Part shown: piece after piece, positions 1 to 8,372 of the stretch
Layout: each line of letters starts with the position of its first letter
Position numbering within the stretch: the stretch's first letter is position 1
Assembly: GCF_014873705.1 (NCBI RefSeq)
Contig: NZ_JADBDS010000005.1
Coordinates: 1 to 64,000 of the forward strand
Length of the DNA: 64,000 nt
Direction of reading: 5' to 3'
DNA from: Mycobacterium sp. OAS707
GTDB lineage: Bacteria > Actinomycetota > Actinomycetes > Mycobacteriales > Mycobacteriaceae
The notes under the pieces: model-generated
Databases searched by the model: none
What the model was told of the DNA's origin: nothing
Seen by the model: only the letters and a program-made list of their open reading frames with translations
Translations under genes and position numbers: made by a program

Positions 1-402
1 GACCTGATCCCGTACCGCACGCTGACCACTCAGGGCCCCGTCGGCGTGATGGTCGGCCACATCGAGGTGCCAGGGCTGACCGGCAGCGACCCGGCGAGCC
101 TAAGTCCGGCGGCGTATGCGTTTCTGCGCTCGGGAGACTTCGGCGGCCCGCCGTTTAACGGCCCGGTGTTCACGGACGATCTGTCCAACGTCCAGGCGAG
201 GATGGGGATCGCCGAGGCGGCTCTGCGCGCGCTGCAGGCCGGTGCGGACAACGTCGTGTGGGTGAGCGCCGACGAGCTCCCGGCGGTGCTGGATCGGCTG
301 GAGCGCGCTCTCGCCGCGGGCGAGTTAACAATGCCGCAGGTCGATGCTTCGGTGCTGCGGATGGCGGCGGTGAAGGGACCGAACCCACGCTGTGGTGGCT
401 GA
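1..402 (+). CDS. Glycoside hydrolase family 3 protein (beta-N-acetylhexosaminidase-like), C-terminal part
   Basis: The reading frame is open from the left edge, so the start is outside the window. The visible ~133 residues contain VMVGHIEVPGL and then GPVFTDDLSN. In GH3 N-acetylglucosaminidases (NagZ and mycobacterial LpqI) these are the conserved strand and the motif carrying the catalytic-loop aspartate of the TIM barrel. The normal (M/I)xAI after DDLS is changed to NVQA here. A helical tail follows (ADNVVW, then a helix ending MAAVKG) and a terminal CGG, as in LpqI-type lipoproteins. The family trims GlcNAc from cell-wall muropeptides. Lipidation cannot be checked because the N-terminus is missing. 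The family call is good; the exact substrate is inferred. Confidence 0.72.
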   Translation, partial: DLIPYRTLTTQGPVGVMVGHIEVPGLTGSDPASLSPAAYAFLRSGDFGGPPFNGPVFTDDLSNVQARMGIAEAALRALQAGADNVVWVSADELPAVLDRLERALAAGELTMPQVDASVLRMAAVKGPNPRCGG

Positions 403-504
403 CAGTCCTTCCGTCGTGACGTCGACCAACTCCGCTGCCCCACTTCGATTTTCAGACGAATGGAATTGTCGCCAGATCCAAGACACGACATGGCTCAGGC
501 GAGC

Positions 505-1128
505 CTATCCGGCTGTTTGGCAGTCGGGCCCGATATCTCGAGGATTATGAATCGCGGTCATCCCCATATACCGGGTCGTGTTCGCCGGTAGATACTTCGG
601 CGGCGGCAGACTCTGCGGAAACGCCAAGACGATGTCGGTGTAGAAGAGAAGATTGCCGGGGCAACGCGCGTCTGGCGCCGGCTTCGCGTCGGTGGCGTGG
701 ACGACGATTGGGTTCTTGATGTATGGCCCGTCTGCACAATCGTTTTCGCACGTGTTGAGGACAGCGGTGCCCGTGCCGTCGGCTCCTTGCGACCCCCACG
801 AACTCCAGGACATGTTTTCCAGTGAAAGGGTGTTCCACATGCAACCCCGGAGCGCCACCTCGGTAGGAGGCTCTGGTTCGCCTGGTCGCCAGCAACCTGG
901 AAGTGCATACGTTGTCTTGGTCAGTGGTTGGGCTGACGTGGGCACGGGCGCCGACGGCGGGGGCTGACTGCTACCTTGCGATGATGCGGCGGTGGATGCC
1001 GCTGTCGATAGGGTCACGCTGGCGGTAGGCGCACCTGTTTGGTGTGCGCAGCTCGCGACGATGAGCAGTGATGTCGCGCCTAGGGCGATAGTAATTCGCG
1101 AGACCCGTGGGTGGTCGAGCTCGGGCAT
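505..1128 (-). CDS. Putative lipoprotein of unknown function
   Basis: A 207-residue protein. The start was placed at 1128 because an AGGAGG ribosome-binding site (1131-1136 on the plus strand as tcctcc) sits directly upstream; longer in-frame starts lack one. The N-terminus (MPELDHPRVSR, then a hydrophobic stretch ending LLIVASC) is a type II signal peptide with a lipobox whose Cys is about residue 27. A Ser/Thr/Pro-rich linker (about 30-70) follows, then a compact C-terminal domain with several Cys (GCW, GCMW, CENDC, RCPG) that could form disulfides outside the membrane. The domain was not recognised. It is the last gene of the minus-strand run that starts with two membrane kinases, so an envelope role is likely, but the function is unknown. 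Confidence 0.75.
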   Translation of the reverse strand: MPELDHPRVSRITIALGATSLLIVASCAHQTGAPTASVTLSTAASTAASSQGSSQPPPSAPVPTSAQPLTKTTYALPGCWRPGEPEPPTEVALRGCMWNTLSLENMSWSSWGSQGADGTGTAVLNTCENDCADGPYIKNPIVVHATDAKPAPDARCPGNLLFYTDIVLAFPQSLPPPKYLPANTTRYMGMTAIHNPRDIGPDCQTAG

Positions 1129-1233
1129 GATCCTCCTGCCGATGGACTGATCACGAGTGCAGCCCCAAAGTGACTGACGCACAACGCTTGCGACGTGGAT
1201 GGGCATGAGCACGACCAGACGCGGAATGCACGG

Positions 1234-1965
1234 CTAACGCGGCCTGTCTACTTCGTAGGTGCCGCTGTAGTCTTGGAAGACAGCAGTGACAACATGTTTC
1301 GTGCCGGCGATGACAACTTCACACGTGAAGGTACCGCCGGGCACTATGGGCGGGTTCTGTCCGTTGTTGCACTCGATGTCGTCAATGTCGCTGACGCCGT
1401 AGCCGTCCGTGGGGTCTGCTAAGACCGCTTTCACATCCGCCTGCGCCTTGGACACGTCGAGCGTTTTGTCCTCGCGGACGTCCAGTTTGGACACCACCAG
1501 CCACAGCGCGGCCAACTCAAATAGAACGACAGCGACGCCCGATGCGATCAGGAATTTCAACAGCGGCCCTCTAGCCTTCGTCGAGGAACGCTGCTGCTCC
1601 TGGCCTCGGGGTCTCGTCGCTGGGCGCACTGCGGCCTGACGGGAGTTGCGTGGCGGCGCTGAGGAATCCGCAGCGCGACCCTCGACCGGAGCTGTAGGTG
1701 GGGGTCGGCGGGTGAGGCGCCGGGACGGCATCGGCACCTCCTGGTTCACATTTCGCCACCAGGGTTCTTCGTTACGTGCGGGGTCAGAAGTGCGCTGTGC
1801 CAGGCCGTCTCGAACTAGTCGCGGTGTGCCCGACGGGGATCTCGACGAGTCGGTCGCCTCGGGATGATCGTTGGTCGGGGTCTGCCAGGTGGCGGACGTG
1901 GGGTCTGCGCCTTGCGATCCCCGTGAGGGCCCGGGCGAGAAGGAGGGCGGCGGTGGACCTGTCAT
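1234..1965 (-). CDS. DUF4333-type single-pass membrane protein
   Basis: A 243-residue protein. The first ~135 residues are a Pro/Arg/Ser-rich, probably cytosolic low-complexity region. One transmembrane helix follows (FLIASGVAVVLFELAALWLVV). The ~85-residue extracytoplasmic tail has the layout of DUF4333: an AQADVKAVLADP helix, then YGVSDIDDIECN, a glycine-led GGTFTCEV strand, and a final GTYEV strand, with two Cys that probably pair. Such domains are common in mycobacterial lipoproteins and in kinase-associated membrane proteins; their role is not known. It sits in the same minus-strand run as the two kinases, which could phosphorylate the long basic N-terminal region, though this is only inference. 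Confidence 0.72.
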   Translation of the reverse strand: MTGPPPPSFSPGPSRGSQGADPTSATWQTPTNDHPEATDSSRSPSGTPRLVRDGLAQRTSDPARNEEPWWRNVNQEVPMPSRRLTRRPPPTAPVEGRAADSSAPPRNSRQAAVRPATRPRGQEQQRSSTKARGPLLKFLIASGVAVVLFELAALWLVVSKLDVREDKTLDVSKAQADVKAVLADPTDGYGVSDIDDIECNNGQNPPIVPGGTFTCEVVIAGTKHVVTAVFQDYSGTYEVDRPR

Positions 1966-2061
1966 GGGGCCATCCCGCGGGGGGTAGCACGGCCTGCCGG
2001 CACGTGCGGTGTCGGTGACCCTGCTGCATCGACGGGCCCGCCTAGGCAGCCCGGCGATGTC

Positions 2062-2083
2062 CTACTCGCCTCGCAACGAGTAG
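2062..2083. terminator. Hairpin between metallopeptidase and DUF4333 genes (possible terminator or processing site)
   Basis: A 7-bp inverted repeat CTACTCG / CGAGTAG surrounds an 8-nt loop in the 141-bp gap between two co-directional minus-strand genes. No T-tract follows on either strand, so it is at best an L-shaped, U-less hairpin of the kind proposed for mycobacteria. Confidence is low. Confidence 0.25.
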
Positions 2084-2106
2084 TGCTCATGACTGCCGCA
2101 CCGGCA

Positions 2107-3633
2107 CTAGGGGAATCGCCTGTAGCAGCCATCGGCATCGCCAAGCAGGCCCGTGCGGAATGCAGTGATTCGGGTGAAGCCTGACGGGACGACGGTTCCA
2201 TTGGCATCGCTAGCCGCCATGCCATTGGTGAGCAATCCTGAGACGGCTTCGTCAAGGTCGCCGGCTCCGAGGACGAGCTGTCGTCCCGATGGCGTGACGA
2301 CCGGATCTGCCATTCTGCGCTGAGCGACTCCGGTGAGGCAGGCGGTACGCATCGCGGCCACTGGCGAGTCGACTGGCCGTCCTCGCTCATGTTGTAGCGC
2401 AAGCACGTAACGCGATGTCACGACCGATAACGCTGTGTTGTCCCCTTGTAGCAGAACGTTTTGGTGTTCGTCGGCGGGCGTTCCAATCTGCTGCAACAGC
2501 GGTACGTTCACAGTGATCGTGTTCGTTGCGGCGCAATAGGCGGCCGGTGGCGGCTGCGCGCTGCCGCCGCACCCCGTGCCTGAGCTCGACAGGGTTGGGG
2601 GTTGTGCGGGCGCGAAGATTTGACCGAGCAACTCCAGGAGCGTCGATAAGGTATCGGCGTCGATTGTCATATCGCTTTGCGGGCTCGCCGGATCGAACAA
2701 CGAATTCGGGAGGTTGCCGCGGCGCTGGGCGATCTCGGAGTCGTCTATGGCGGCGCAACTGGATGCGCCGACATCGAACCCCATCTGAAAGGCGCTGACC
2801 CGATCGAGTGCGGTGCCATGCGATGGAACCTCTACTGACAGGTCTGCCAGCGTGGAGATCGGGTCACGTACGGCGATCGCACCGGCGATCACCTGATCGA
2901 GTGCGCGGGTGGTGTTGATGGTAAAGCGAGGCGAGTGTCCTTCGGCCACCCACCGCATGTATGTGCCCGCGAAGCAGTCGGCCTGCTGTTCTCGAACCAG
3001 CGTGCTCGGGTTGTCTTCACCGACCAGTTTTGCCATCCACTGCACGGCGTGGCCGTACTCATGGGCGAGCAGCCCGTTGATGGCCATGTCGCCGAAGTAT
3101 TTCTTGGCTACCGGCATTAGATCGGTTCGGTCCCAGGCGATTACGTTATCGGTGCGGCAATAGAGTGCGTTGAAGTCGAATTCTGCTGCCTGTGCGCCGC
3201 AGATGTCGGGGCTATCCTGATCGGTCGGGTCCACAGAGATCAGCCAGGAGACGGGCGTGAACTGGCCCGTGAACGAGTTCGAATACTGGTCTTCCCAGAA
3301 GTTCTCGATGTCTTGTACGGCTAATAGGGCCGCGCGGTCGATGTCGCCGCCATCAGTATTGCGCACCTTGTTCGCGACGGCTGGTAGTGGCTGGCGCGGT
3401 CCGCTGGGACCGTCAGACGCCGGCAAGCCGGCGACTCGCATTGGGTCATAGCGCATGGAAAGGGCGCGTCCGTCGAGCACAGTGTGATGGCTGCATCCAG
3501 CGAGCACGATCGCCCAGGAAGCCACGGCGAGCGCCAGCCGAACTGCGTGGGTTATGCCGAACCGCTTGGCGCACAGGCGAGAAGGGTGATGCCTGTCGTT
3601 AGCGCCGGTGCCCGGTTGGCAGCCGTGGGTCAT
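2107..3633 (-). CDS. Neutral zinc metallopeptidase lipoprotein (YpfJ/PF04228-like)
   Basis: A 508-residue protein from the ATG at 3633, which follows the kinase stop by 13 bp; an in-frame ATG at 3678 would overlap the kinase. A signal region ends in the lipobox VLAGC (Cys ~47). The zinc motif HEYGH is at ~191-195. About 20 residues later comes EQQADCFAG (~215-223), the third-ligand Glu motif of the YpfJ-type neutral zinc metallopeptidases. DFNALYC and NVIAWD upstream match the same family. The C-terminal ~250 residues, with paired Cys, are an extension not recognised. It probably acts at the outer face of the plasma membrane as a lipid-anchored protease. Position directly after the kinase gene suggests one operon and a role in envelope quality control; the substrate is unknown. 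Confidence 0.82.
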   Translation of the reverse strand: MTHGCQPGTGANDRHHPSRLCAKRFGITHAVRLALAVASWAIVLAGCSHHTVLDGRALSMRYDPMRVAGLPASDGPSGPRQPLPAVANKVRNTDGGDIDRAALLAVQDIENFWEDQYSNSFTGQFTPVSWLISVDPTDQDSPDICGAQAAEFDFNALYCRTDNVIAWDRTDLMPVAKKYFGDMAINGLLAHEYGHAVQWMAKLVGEDNPSTLVREQQADCFAGTYMRWVAEGHSPRFTINTTRALDQVIAGAIAVRDPISTLADLSVEVPSHGTALDRVSAFQMGFDVGASSCAAIDDSEIAQRRGNLPNSLFDPASPQSDMTIDADTLSTLLELLGQIFAPAQPPTLSSSGTGCGGSAQPPPAAYCAATNTITVNVPLLQQIGTPADEHQNVLLQGDNTALSVVTSRYVLALQHERGRPVDSPVAAMRTACLTGVAQRRMADPVVTPSGRQLVLGAGDLDEAVSGLLTNGMAASDANGTVVPSGFTRITAFRTGLLGDADGCYRRFP

Positions 3634-3646
3634 TGCACAGCATTCA

Positions 3647-5251
3647 TCAGTTGTACGCGGTACTTCCAGCGACTCCATGGGTGGTGCTGATGAGCTTCGC
3701 GAAGCAATGATTCCGGTCGTAGCCCTGCTCCCGACACCATTGCAGCGCGCCGCTGGAATCTGTGAAGAGAAGCGGCGCGATGGTGACCCACCAGTCCCCG
3801 TCGCTGAACGTCGACCAGTCCCCTGACCACAGCAACTTAGCGCCGTACTGCTGCCTCAGTCGAAGGTGTTCCTGCAAGGTGCGGACGTTGTCCCACACCA
3901 CACCTTGATCGAAGACCCCGGGCCGCTTGGAACTCAGTTGCGGGACCCATTGATCATTGGCGTTAGCAAGGATGGAAGCGTGATCGCCGGCGGCTATTTG
4001 GCGTAACTGTTCGAGGCTGGCCGCCTCGGGATCGGGCGCGGCTGTATTGGCAGACCGCGGCGGCGGGGATGCTGAGGAGGTCGGCGCGGGAACGGTTTGA
4101 TAGACGGTCGGTCCGGGCACTGTTACTCCGGTTGTCGGCGCGGCCGTCGGTGCGGCAGTTGTTGTGGTGCCGGAGTTCTTCGATACGAGCAAGCCGATGA
4201 CAACGCCGATCGCGCCGAGCAGCAGCGCAACCACAAGTCCGACGACCGCCAGCGGTAAGAGCAGCTGGCGCGATCGCCCGTCGGAATCTTGGGGGTTCAG
4301 CACCACGGTGGGGCCGGTGAACGGACCCGTGTGCGCCGCGTCTGACGAAGAATCGGCGCCACCTGCAGATGAGGTGTGCGGCCTTTCTCTGGTCTCGGCG
4401 TTAGACACTGAGGCAGACGCTCCCAATCGAAGTGCACGTTGCGCGGCGCGCCCCAAGGCGCCGGCGCTGCCGTAGCGGTCGTCGGGCTCCTTGGCCATCC
4501 CGCGGGCGATGACCTCGTCTACAGACGCGGGTAGGCGCGGGTTGACGGCACTCGCGCGTGGCGGAGGCGCGGAGATGTGCGAGGCGATGAGACGCTCATA
4601 GCTGTTGGTTGCGAAAGGTGTATCACCAGTGAGTGACTCGTAGAGGACGCAAGCCAAAGAATAGATGTCGGCTGCGGGACCGCACGGTTCATCATCGAAC
4701 CGCTCCGGGGCCATGTAGGCGAATGATCCGATCTGAGTCCCCGCCATGGTCAACCGAGTGTCGCCTTGAGTCTCGGCGATTCCGAAATCCACCAGATAGG
4801 CGAAGTCGGCCGGTGTGACGATGATGTTCTGCGGTTTGACGTCTCGGTGGATCAGTCGCTCGGCGTGAGCGGCGTCGAGGGCGTCGGCGATCTGCTGAAT
4901 GATTGACACAGCGCGTTCTGGTTCCAGGGGCCCGTTCGACAGCATGTCGTGCAGAGTCTGGCCCTGCACCAGACGCATATCGATGAACAGCTTGCCGTCT
5001 ATCTCGCCCCAGTCGTGGATGGGCACGACGTGGGGCTCCTGCAGAACGGCGGCAGCGCGGGACTCGCGTAGGAAACGAGCCCTGAAACGTTCGTCCTCGG
5101 CGTATTGGTCGAGCAGGATTTTGAGCGCGATCGTTCGGCCCTTTTCCTTGTCGTAGGCCTCGTAGACCTCTCCCATCCCGCCCTTGCCGAGGAGGGCGGT
5201 CAGTTCGTACTTGCCGAAGCTCGACCCGACGCGCGAGTCGGTTGTGGTCAC
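3647..5251 (-). CDS. Transmembrane serine/threonine protein kinase with extracytoplasmic Cys-containing domain
   Basis: A 534-residue protein from GTG at 5251, chosen because the kinase fold begins right after it (GSSFGKYELT); the frame opens further back to 5347 without family-like sequence. A complete Hanks-type kinase: Gly-rich loop GKGGMGEVY (~22-30), catalytic Lys in IALKIL (~44), HRDVKPQN (~135-142), DFG (~155-157), APE (~181-183). A disordered linker is followed by one TM helix (~331-356). The outer part has a Thr/Pro linker and a ~120-residue globular tail with DQWVPQLSSKRPG, LLWSGDWSTF and a Cys pair in ALQWCREQGYDRNHC. This tail recurs, as I recall, in other mycobacterial envelope proteins and is presumably a sensor. 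It stands between the second kinase gene and the metallopeptidase lipoprotein. Confidence 0.9.
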   Translation of the reverse strand: MTTTDSRVGSSFGKYELTALLGKGGMGEVYEAYDKEKGRTIALKILLDQYAEDERFRARFLRESRAAAVLQEPHVVPIHDWGEIDGKLFIDMRLVQGQTLHDMLSNGPLEPERAVSIIQQIADALDAAHAERLIHRDVKPQNIIVTPADFAYLVDFGIAETQGDTRLTMAGTQIGSFAYMAPERFDDEPCGPAADIYSLACVLYESLTGDTPFATNSYERLIASHISAPPPRASAVNPRLPASVDEVIARGMAKEPDDRYGSAGALGRAAQRALRLGASASVSNAETRERPHTSSAGGADSSSDAAHTGPFTGPTVVLNPQDSDGRSRQLLLPLAVVGLVVALLLGAIGVVIGLLVSKNSGTTTTAAPTAAPTTGVTVPGPTVYQTVPAPTSSASPPPRSANTAAPDPEAASLEQLRQIAAGDHASILANANDQWVPQLSSKRPGVFDQGVVWDNVRTLQEHLRLRQQYGAKLLWSGDWSTFSDGDWWVTIAPLLFTDSSGALQWCREQGYDRNHCFAKLISTTHGVAGSTAYN

Positions 5252-5580
5252 CCTCGAAGTCCCTGCCTTGCAAAATGTTTGTTCAAAGCGAAGTTGCCGT
5301 TGCTGTATCTGTCCTGCGTTGAAGCGCTCACCCCGGGTGAGCAGCATAACTCCTGTGGAGAGCTAGCCACCATCGCTTTGCGAGCATAGCTGAAGCGGCC
5401 TTGGGTCTGGAGCCAGATTTGCTGTCCAATTAGCGAATGTCGACGGAGGAAAGGCCACGTCACCGGCGGAGCCACAAGCGAAGTGTCGCCGAATGCCATC
5501 TGGGGTGAGCGCCGATGGTTTCAGCGTCGCCACTGACCTGGAGACGCTCAGGCCGTTCATCAACGGAGTAGGCACCACCG
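5252..5580. other. Intergenic gap between the two kinase genes
   Basis: About 330 bp. Nothing coding-like was found on either strand; the short frames crossing it have no recognisable sequence or RBS. It probably holds the promoter of the downstream kinase, but no clear -10/-35 pair could be picked. The start of the downstream kinase is preceded only by a weak purine run (AGGGAC). Confidence 0.4.
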
Positions 5581-7182
5581 TCATGAAACCTGCCGGCAGT
5601 TGGTGCCCGGTTCCGGCGGCGGTGGTGGCAGCGCGGTCACGGTAGGCGCGGGTGCAGTCGCCGTCGTGGGGGCCCCCGGCGCAGGAGATTCACCACTGAC
5701 TTCCGGGATGCCCGGATTGACCGATTCGGCGCTGCCCCACCGCGAGTCCGTTGTAGGGAGTGTGCTGGCGGCGCAGATCGGCAGCACCGAGCTGCGTGCC
5801 AGCTCCTCGATCTGAGCGATGCTGTCATCCAGTGAGCCGGAAGGAAGACCCGCGGCCACCTGTGCCCGCTCGGAGGGCCGCATGTCGTTGATCCCCAGCG
5901 GGCGGCAGTCCAAGTTGTCCTGCGAAGTTCCGGCGCTGATGAGGGACAACTCATTTCGAGCGTTGAGGCAGCCCAATAAATATGGCTCCTGCAGGGTGAC
6001 GCCGAGGAAGGACCCCTGAACGCCGCGCATGATCGAAACTATTCCGTCATGTTCGGTGACGTAATAATTACTGCGTACGATCTCCCGGCCGATCGCCAAC
6101 CCTGCCAGGATTAACAAGACAGGCAACACCGCGGCGATGATGACGGTTCGACGCCGCCAACGTGTTTTCCGGCCGCCGGTATTCCGTGGCAATACCTTCG
6201 CCGAACTGCCATGCGCTTCAGACTCTTTCGGAGTGTTGTCGGCAGATCGTCGCCGTTGAGTGGGTTTCGAGGTGAAGGGATCGGGCGTCGGTTGCGGCCG
6301 CTCATGGTGGGGCACGGCGGCTGCGGTGCGCGCAGCAGCCGCCTGCTCCGTGGGGGTTTGTCGGGGCGGCTGCGCAGTCACGGCGTCGCGGGCGTCGCGC
6401 CCTAACTCCAATGCTGTCGCGTATCGCTTGTCGGGGTTCTTCGCCATCCCCTTGGCGATGACAGGGTCGAGCTCGGCTGGCACACCAGCGCGAATAGTTG
6501 ACGGTCTTGGCGGTGGAGTCGTCAAGTGTGCTGCCACTTGGCTTTCCAGACTGTCACCCGGAAATGGCCTCTTGCCGGTGAGGCACTCGTGTAAGACGCA
6601 AGCCAATGCGTAGATGTCAGAGCGGGCGTCCGCCTCGCGTGCGCTCAACCGCTCGGGCGCCATGTAGTGCCACGTGCCGATGACGCCGCCTGTGCTCGTC
6701 AAACTCGTCTGGTCCGCGCCACGAGCGATCCCGAAGTCGATCAGATAGGCGAAGTCGTCCTCGTCGAGCAAGATGTTGGACGGTTTGACGTCGCGATGCA
6801 CCAACCCAATTCGGTGCGCGGCGTGCAGCGCGTTGGCGACCTGTTCGACGACCCGAACCGACCGCTCCGGTCCTAGCGGTCCGTCGGCCAGCACCTCCTG
6901 CAGATCGCGGCCCTCAACGAGTCGCATGTCGACATACAGTCGCCCGTCGATCTCCCCATAGTTGTGGATCGGAATCACATGCGGATTGCTCAGCTGCGCG
7001 GCCGCCTCCGCTTCCCGGCGGAACCGCTGCACAAACGTGTCGTCGTGCGCCAGATAGGGCGGAAGCAGTTTAATTGCAACCGTACGGTTGGTCGCCGTGT
7101 CGTAAGCACGCCACACCTCGCCCATACCGCCACGGCCCAACAATGTAATGAGTCGGTACCGCCCGAACGAAGTCCCCTCCAC
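5581..7182 (-). CDS. Transmembrane serine/threonine protein kinase with PstP-like ectodomain
   Basis: A 533-residue protein from GTG at 7182, with GGGGAGGG just upstream. Kinase motifs are intact: GRGGMGEVW (~16-24), VAIKLL (Lys ~38), HRDVKPSN (~129-136), DFGIAR (~149-154), APERLS (~175). A basic linker leads to one TM helix (~346-365). The extracytoplasmic part opens with RSNYYV and continues VSIMRG, QGSFLG, PYLLGCLNARNELS and RPSERAQVAAGLPSG, and ends in a proline run and PGTNC. From memory, this order and the final PPPPP-PG-x-x-C closely follow the ectodomain of PstP, the mycobacterial PP2C phosphatase, not PASTA or PknD/PknH ectodomains. Cytoplasmic catalysis and outside sensing are inferred. 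First gene of the minus-strand envelope run. Confidence 0.9.
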   Translation of the reverse strand: MEGTSFGRYRLITLLGRGGMGEVWRAYDTATNRTVAIKLLPPYLAHDDTFVQRFRREAEAAAQLSNPHVIPIHNYGEIDGRLYVDMRLVEGRDLQEVLADGPLGPERSVRVVEQVANALHAAHRIGLVHRDVKPSNILLDEDDFAYLIDFGIARGADQTSLTSTGGVIGTWHYMAPERLSAREADARSDIYALACVLHECLTGKRPFPGDSLESQVAAHLTTPPPRPSTIRAGVPAELDPVIAKGMAKNPDKRYATALELGRDARDAVTAQPPRQTPTEQAAAARTAAAVPHHERPQPTPDPFTSKPTQRRRSADNTPKESEAHGSSAKVLPRNTGGRKTRWRRRTVIIAAVLPVLLILAGLAIGREIVRSNYYVTEHDGIVSIMRGVQGSFLGVTLQEPYLLGCLNARNELSLISAGTSQDNLDCRPLGINDMRPSERAQVAAGLPSGSLDDSIAQIEELARSSVLPICAASTLPTTDSRWGSAESVNPGIPEVSGESPAPGAPTTATAPAPTVTALPPPPPEPGTNCRQVS

Positions 7183-7877
7183 CTACCCTCCCCAAGGCCG
7201 ACCAGCACGGACGGCCAACTCACCATAAACTGCGGCCCGTAAGCGGCGCAGCCACTCGGCCGTCGCTGGGCGGGCTAACTAGCAGCCACTTTCACCGCGC
7301 CAGAGACCTGTGAGACCGATTGCTTGAAATGTGATCTTGAGCGAGAAGGTCAATTCCCGCGACTGCAATCTGTAGCCGCTCGAGCTCGCGATCGATGATG
7401 GCGACCATAGGCAACCGCCTCGCGCGCTGCTTCTGCGGCCACCACCACTGCGACGACTAACGACGACGGCTACGAAAACCCGACTTATCGCTCATACCCA
7501 CGATCTCCGCCCGCGCCGACGACACTCGTGCGGCTCACCGACAGAAGAACTCACCGACACTTCGGATGTCTCACCGTTTTGTCTAATTTGATATCAAGTG
7601 GACATCTAAGTTTTGCCATTAGCGGTGCCGGTAATAGTCCTCGCACAGGCAGCCAGACGGTGCCATGCATGGCCTGCTGGGTCGCAGCAAAGCGGAATAC
7701 GTAAACCACTCTGCGATCGCCCGTTGAGCGCGGGTTGACTTCCCGTCCGCGTCATCAATGTGGAGCGCGAAGGCCTTGACAATCGTCCGCGCGAGGTCGG
7801 CCTCCTGATGGTCGAACAGGACCCGAGGTGAGGTCCCAGCGCCACCTCGCACCTTCAGCGGCGGCGCCTCCTCGGTT
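7183..7877. other. Gap with direct repeats and a possible coding remnant
   Basis: About 700 bp without a convincing gene. At 7534-7576 the motif CTCACCG occurs three times (CTCACCGACA at 7534-7543 and again at 7550-7559, then CTCACCG at 7570-7576). This could be a binding site or the edge of an old mobile element. The minus frame 7619-7870 reads as plausible protein (VRGGAGTSPRVLF, then DLARTIVKAFALHI and AIAEWFTYSALL) but has no start, RBS or family match; it may be the tail of a lost gene. No transposase was seen. Confidence 0.35.
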
Positions 7878-8333
7878 CTAGCCGATGTTGGTGCCGTGTT
7901 CCTCGTCGATGCGGGTGGTGACGCCGGTGGCAACGACAGTGCGGTCAGCATCAACGGATGCATAGGTCCAGAAGATGTGCAGTTCTTCGCTGTCGGAGGC
8001 ATTTTGGAAGAAATGTGGGATTCCGGCAGGAATGAATGAAGTGTCTCCGGTGCTCACCGAGAACGTCTCGCCGTCGATATGCGCTATTGCGGAGCCGTGA
8101 AGGACGAGTACTGACTCGTCACAGTTGTGGAAGTGCTCGGGGATGGCCGTACCTGGTCCGAAAATGGTGATGCCGTTGAGGAAGTCCTTGGCGCCGACTC
8201 GTTGAGAAACCATCGGAATGGTGCGGGCGCCGCCACCTCGTTGACGGGGCGTGATCTCGGCGGGGCGCAGGATCGCGGCGGTTCGGCCGTCTCGCAACTG
8301 TGTCGATCGCTGCGCGGCAGCAAGATTGGTCAT
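7878..8333 (-). CDS. Cupin-domain protein
   Basis: A 151-residue single-domain cupin with an ATG preceded by GGAGCTC. Cupin motif 1 is seen as IPEHFHNCDESVLVLHG (two His and a Glu suited to metal binding), and motif 2 as TSFIPAGIPHFFQN. Small cupins of this type are metal-dependent isomerases, lyases or dioxygenases, or just ligand-binding proteins; sequence alone does not decide. It lies 39 bp downstream of the aldehyde dehydrogenase on the same strand, so the two are probably co-transcribed from the repeat-bearing promoter near 9840. This ties it to the acid catabolic cluster on the other side of that promoter. Confidence 0.85.
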   Translation of the reverse strand: MTNLAAAQRSTQLRDGRTAAILRPAEITPRQRGGGARTIPMVSQRVGAKDFLNGITIFGPGTAIPEHFHNCDESVLVLHGSAIAHIDGETFSVSTGDTSFIPAGIPHFFQNASDSEELHIFWTYASVDADRTVVATGVTTRIDEEHGTNIG

Positions 8334-8372
8334 GACGAGCTCCTATCGTGGCGGCTGAGTTGTCAATGTCGC

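Noticed and set aside
30..491. Long minus-strand frame opposite the GH3 gene
   Set aside because: Low-complexity Ser/Arg/Pro translation in the shadow of a clear GH3 coding frame.
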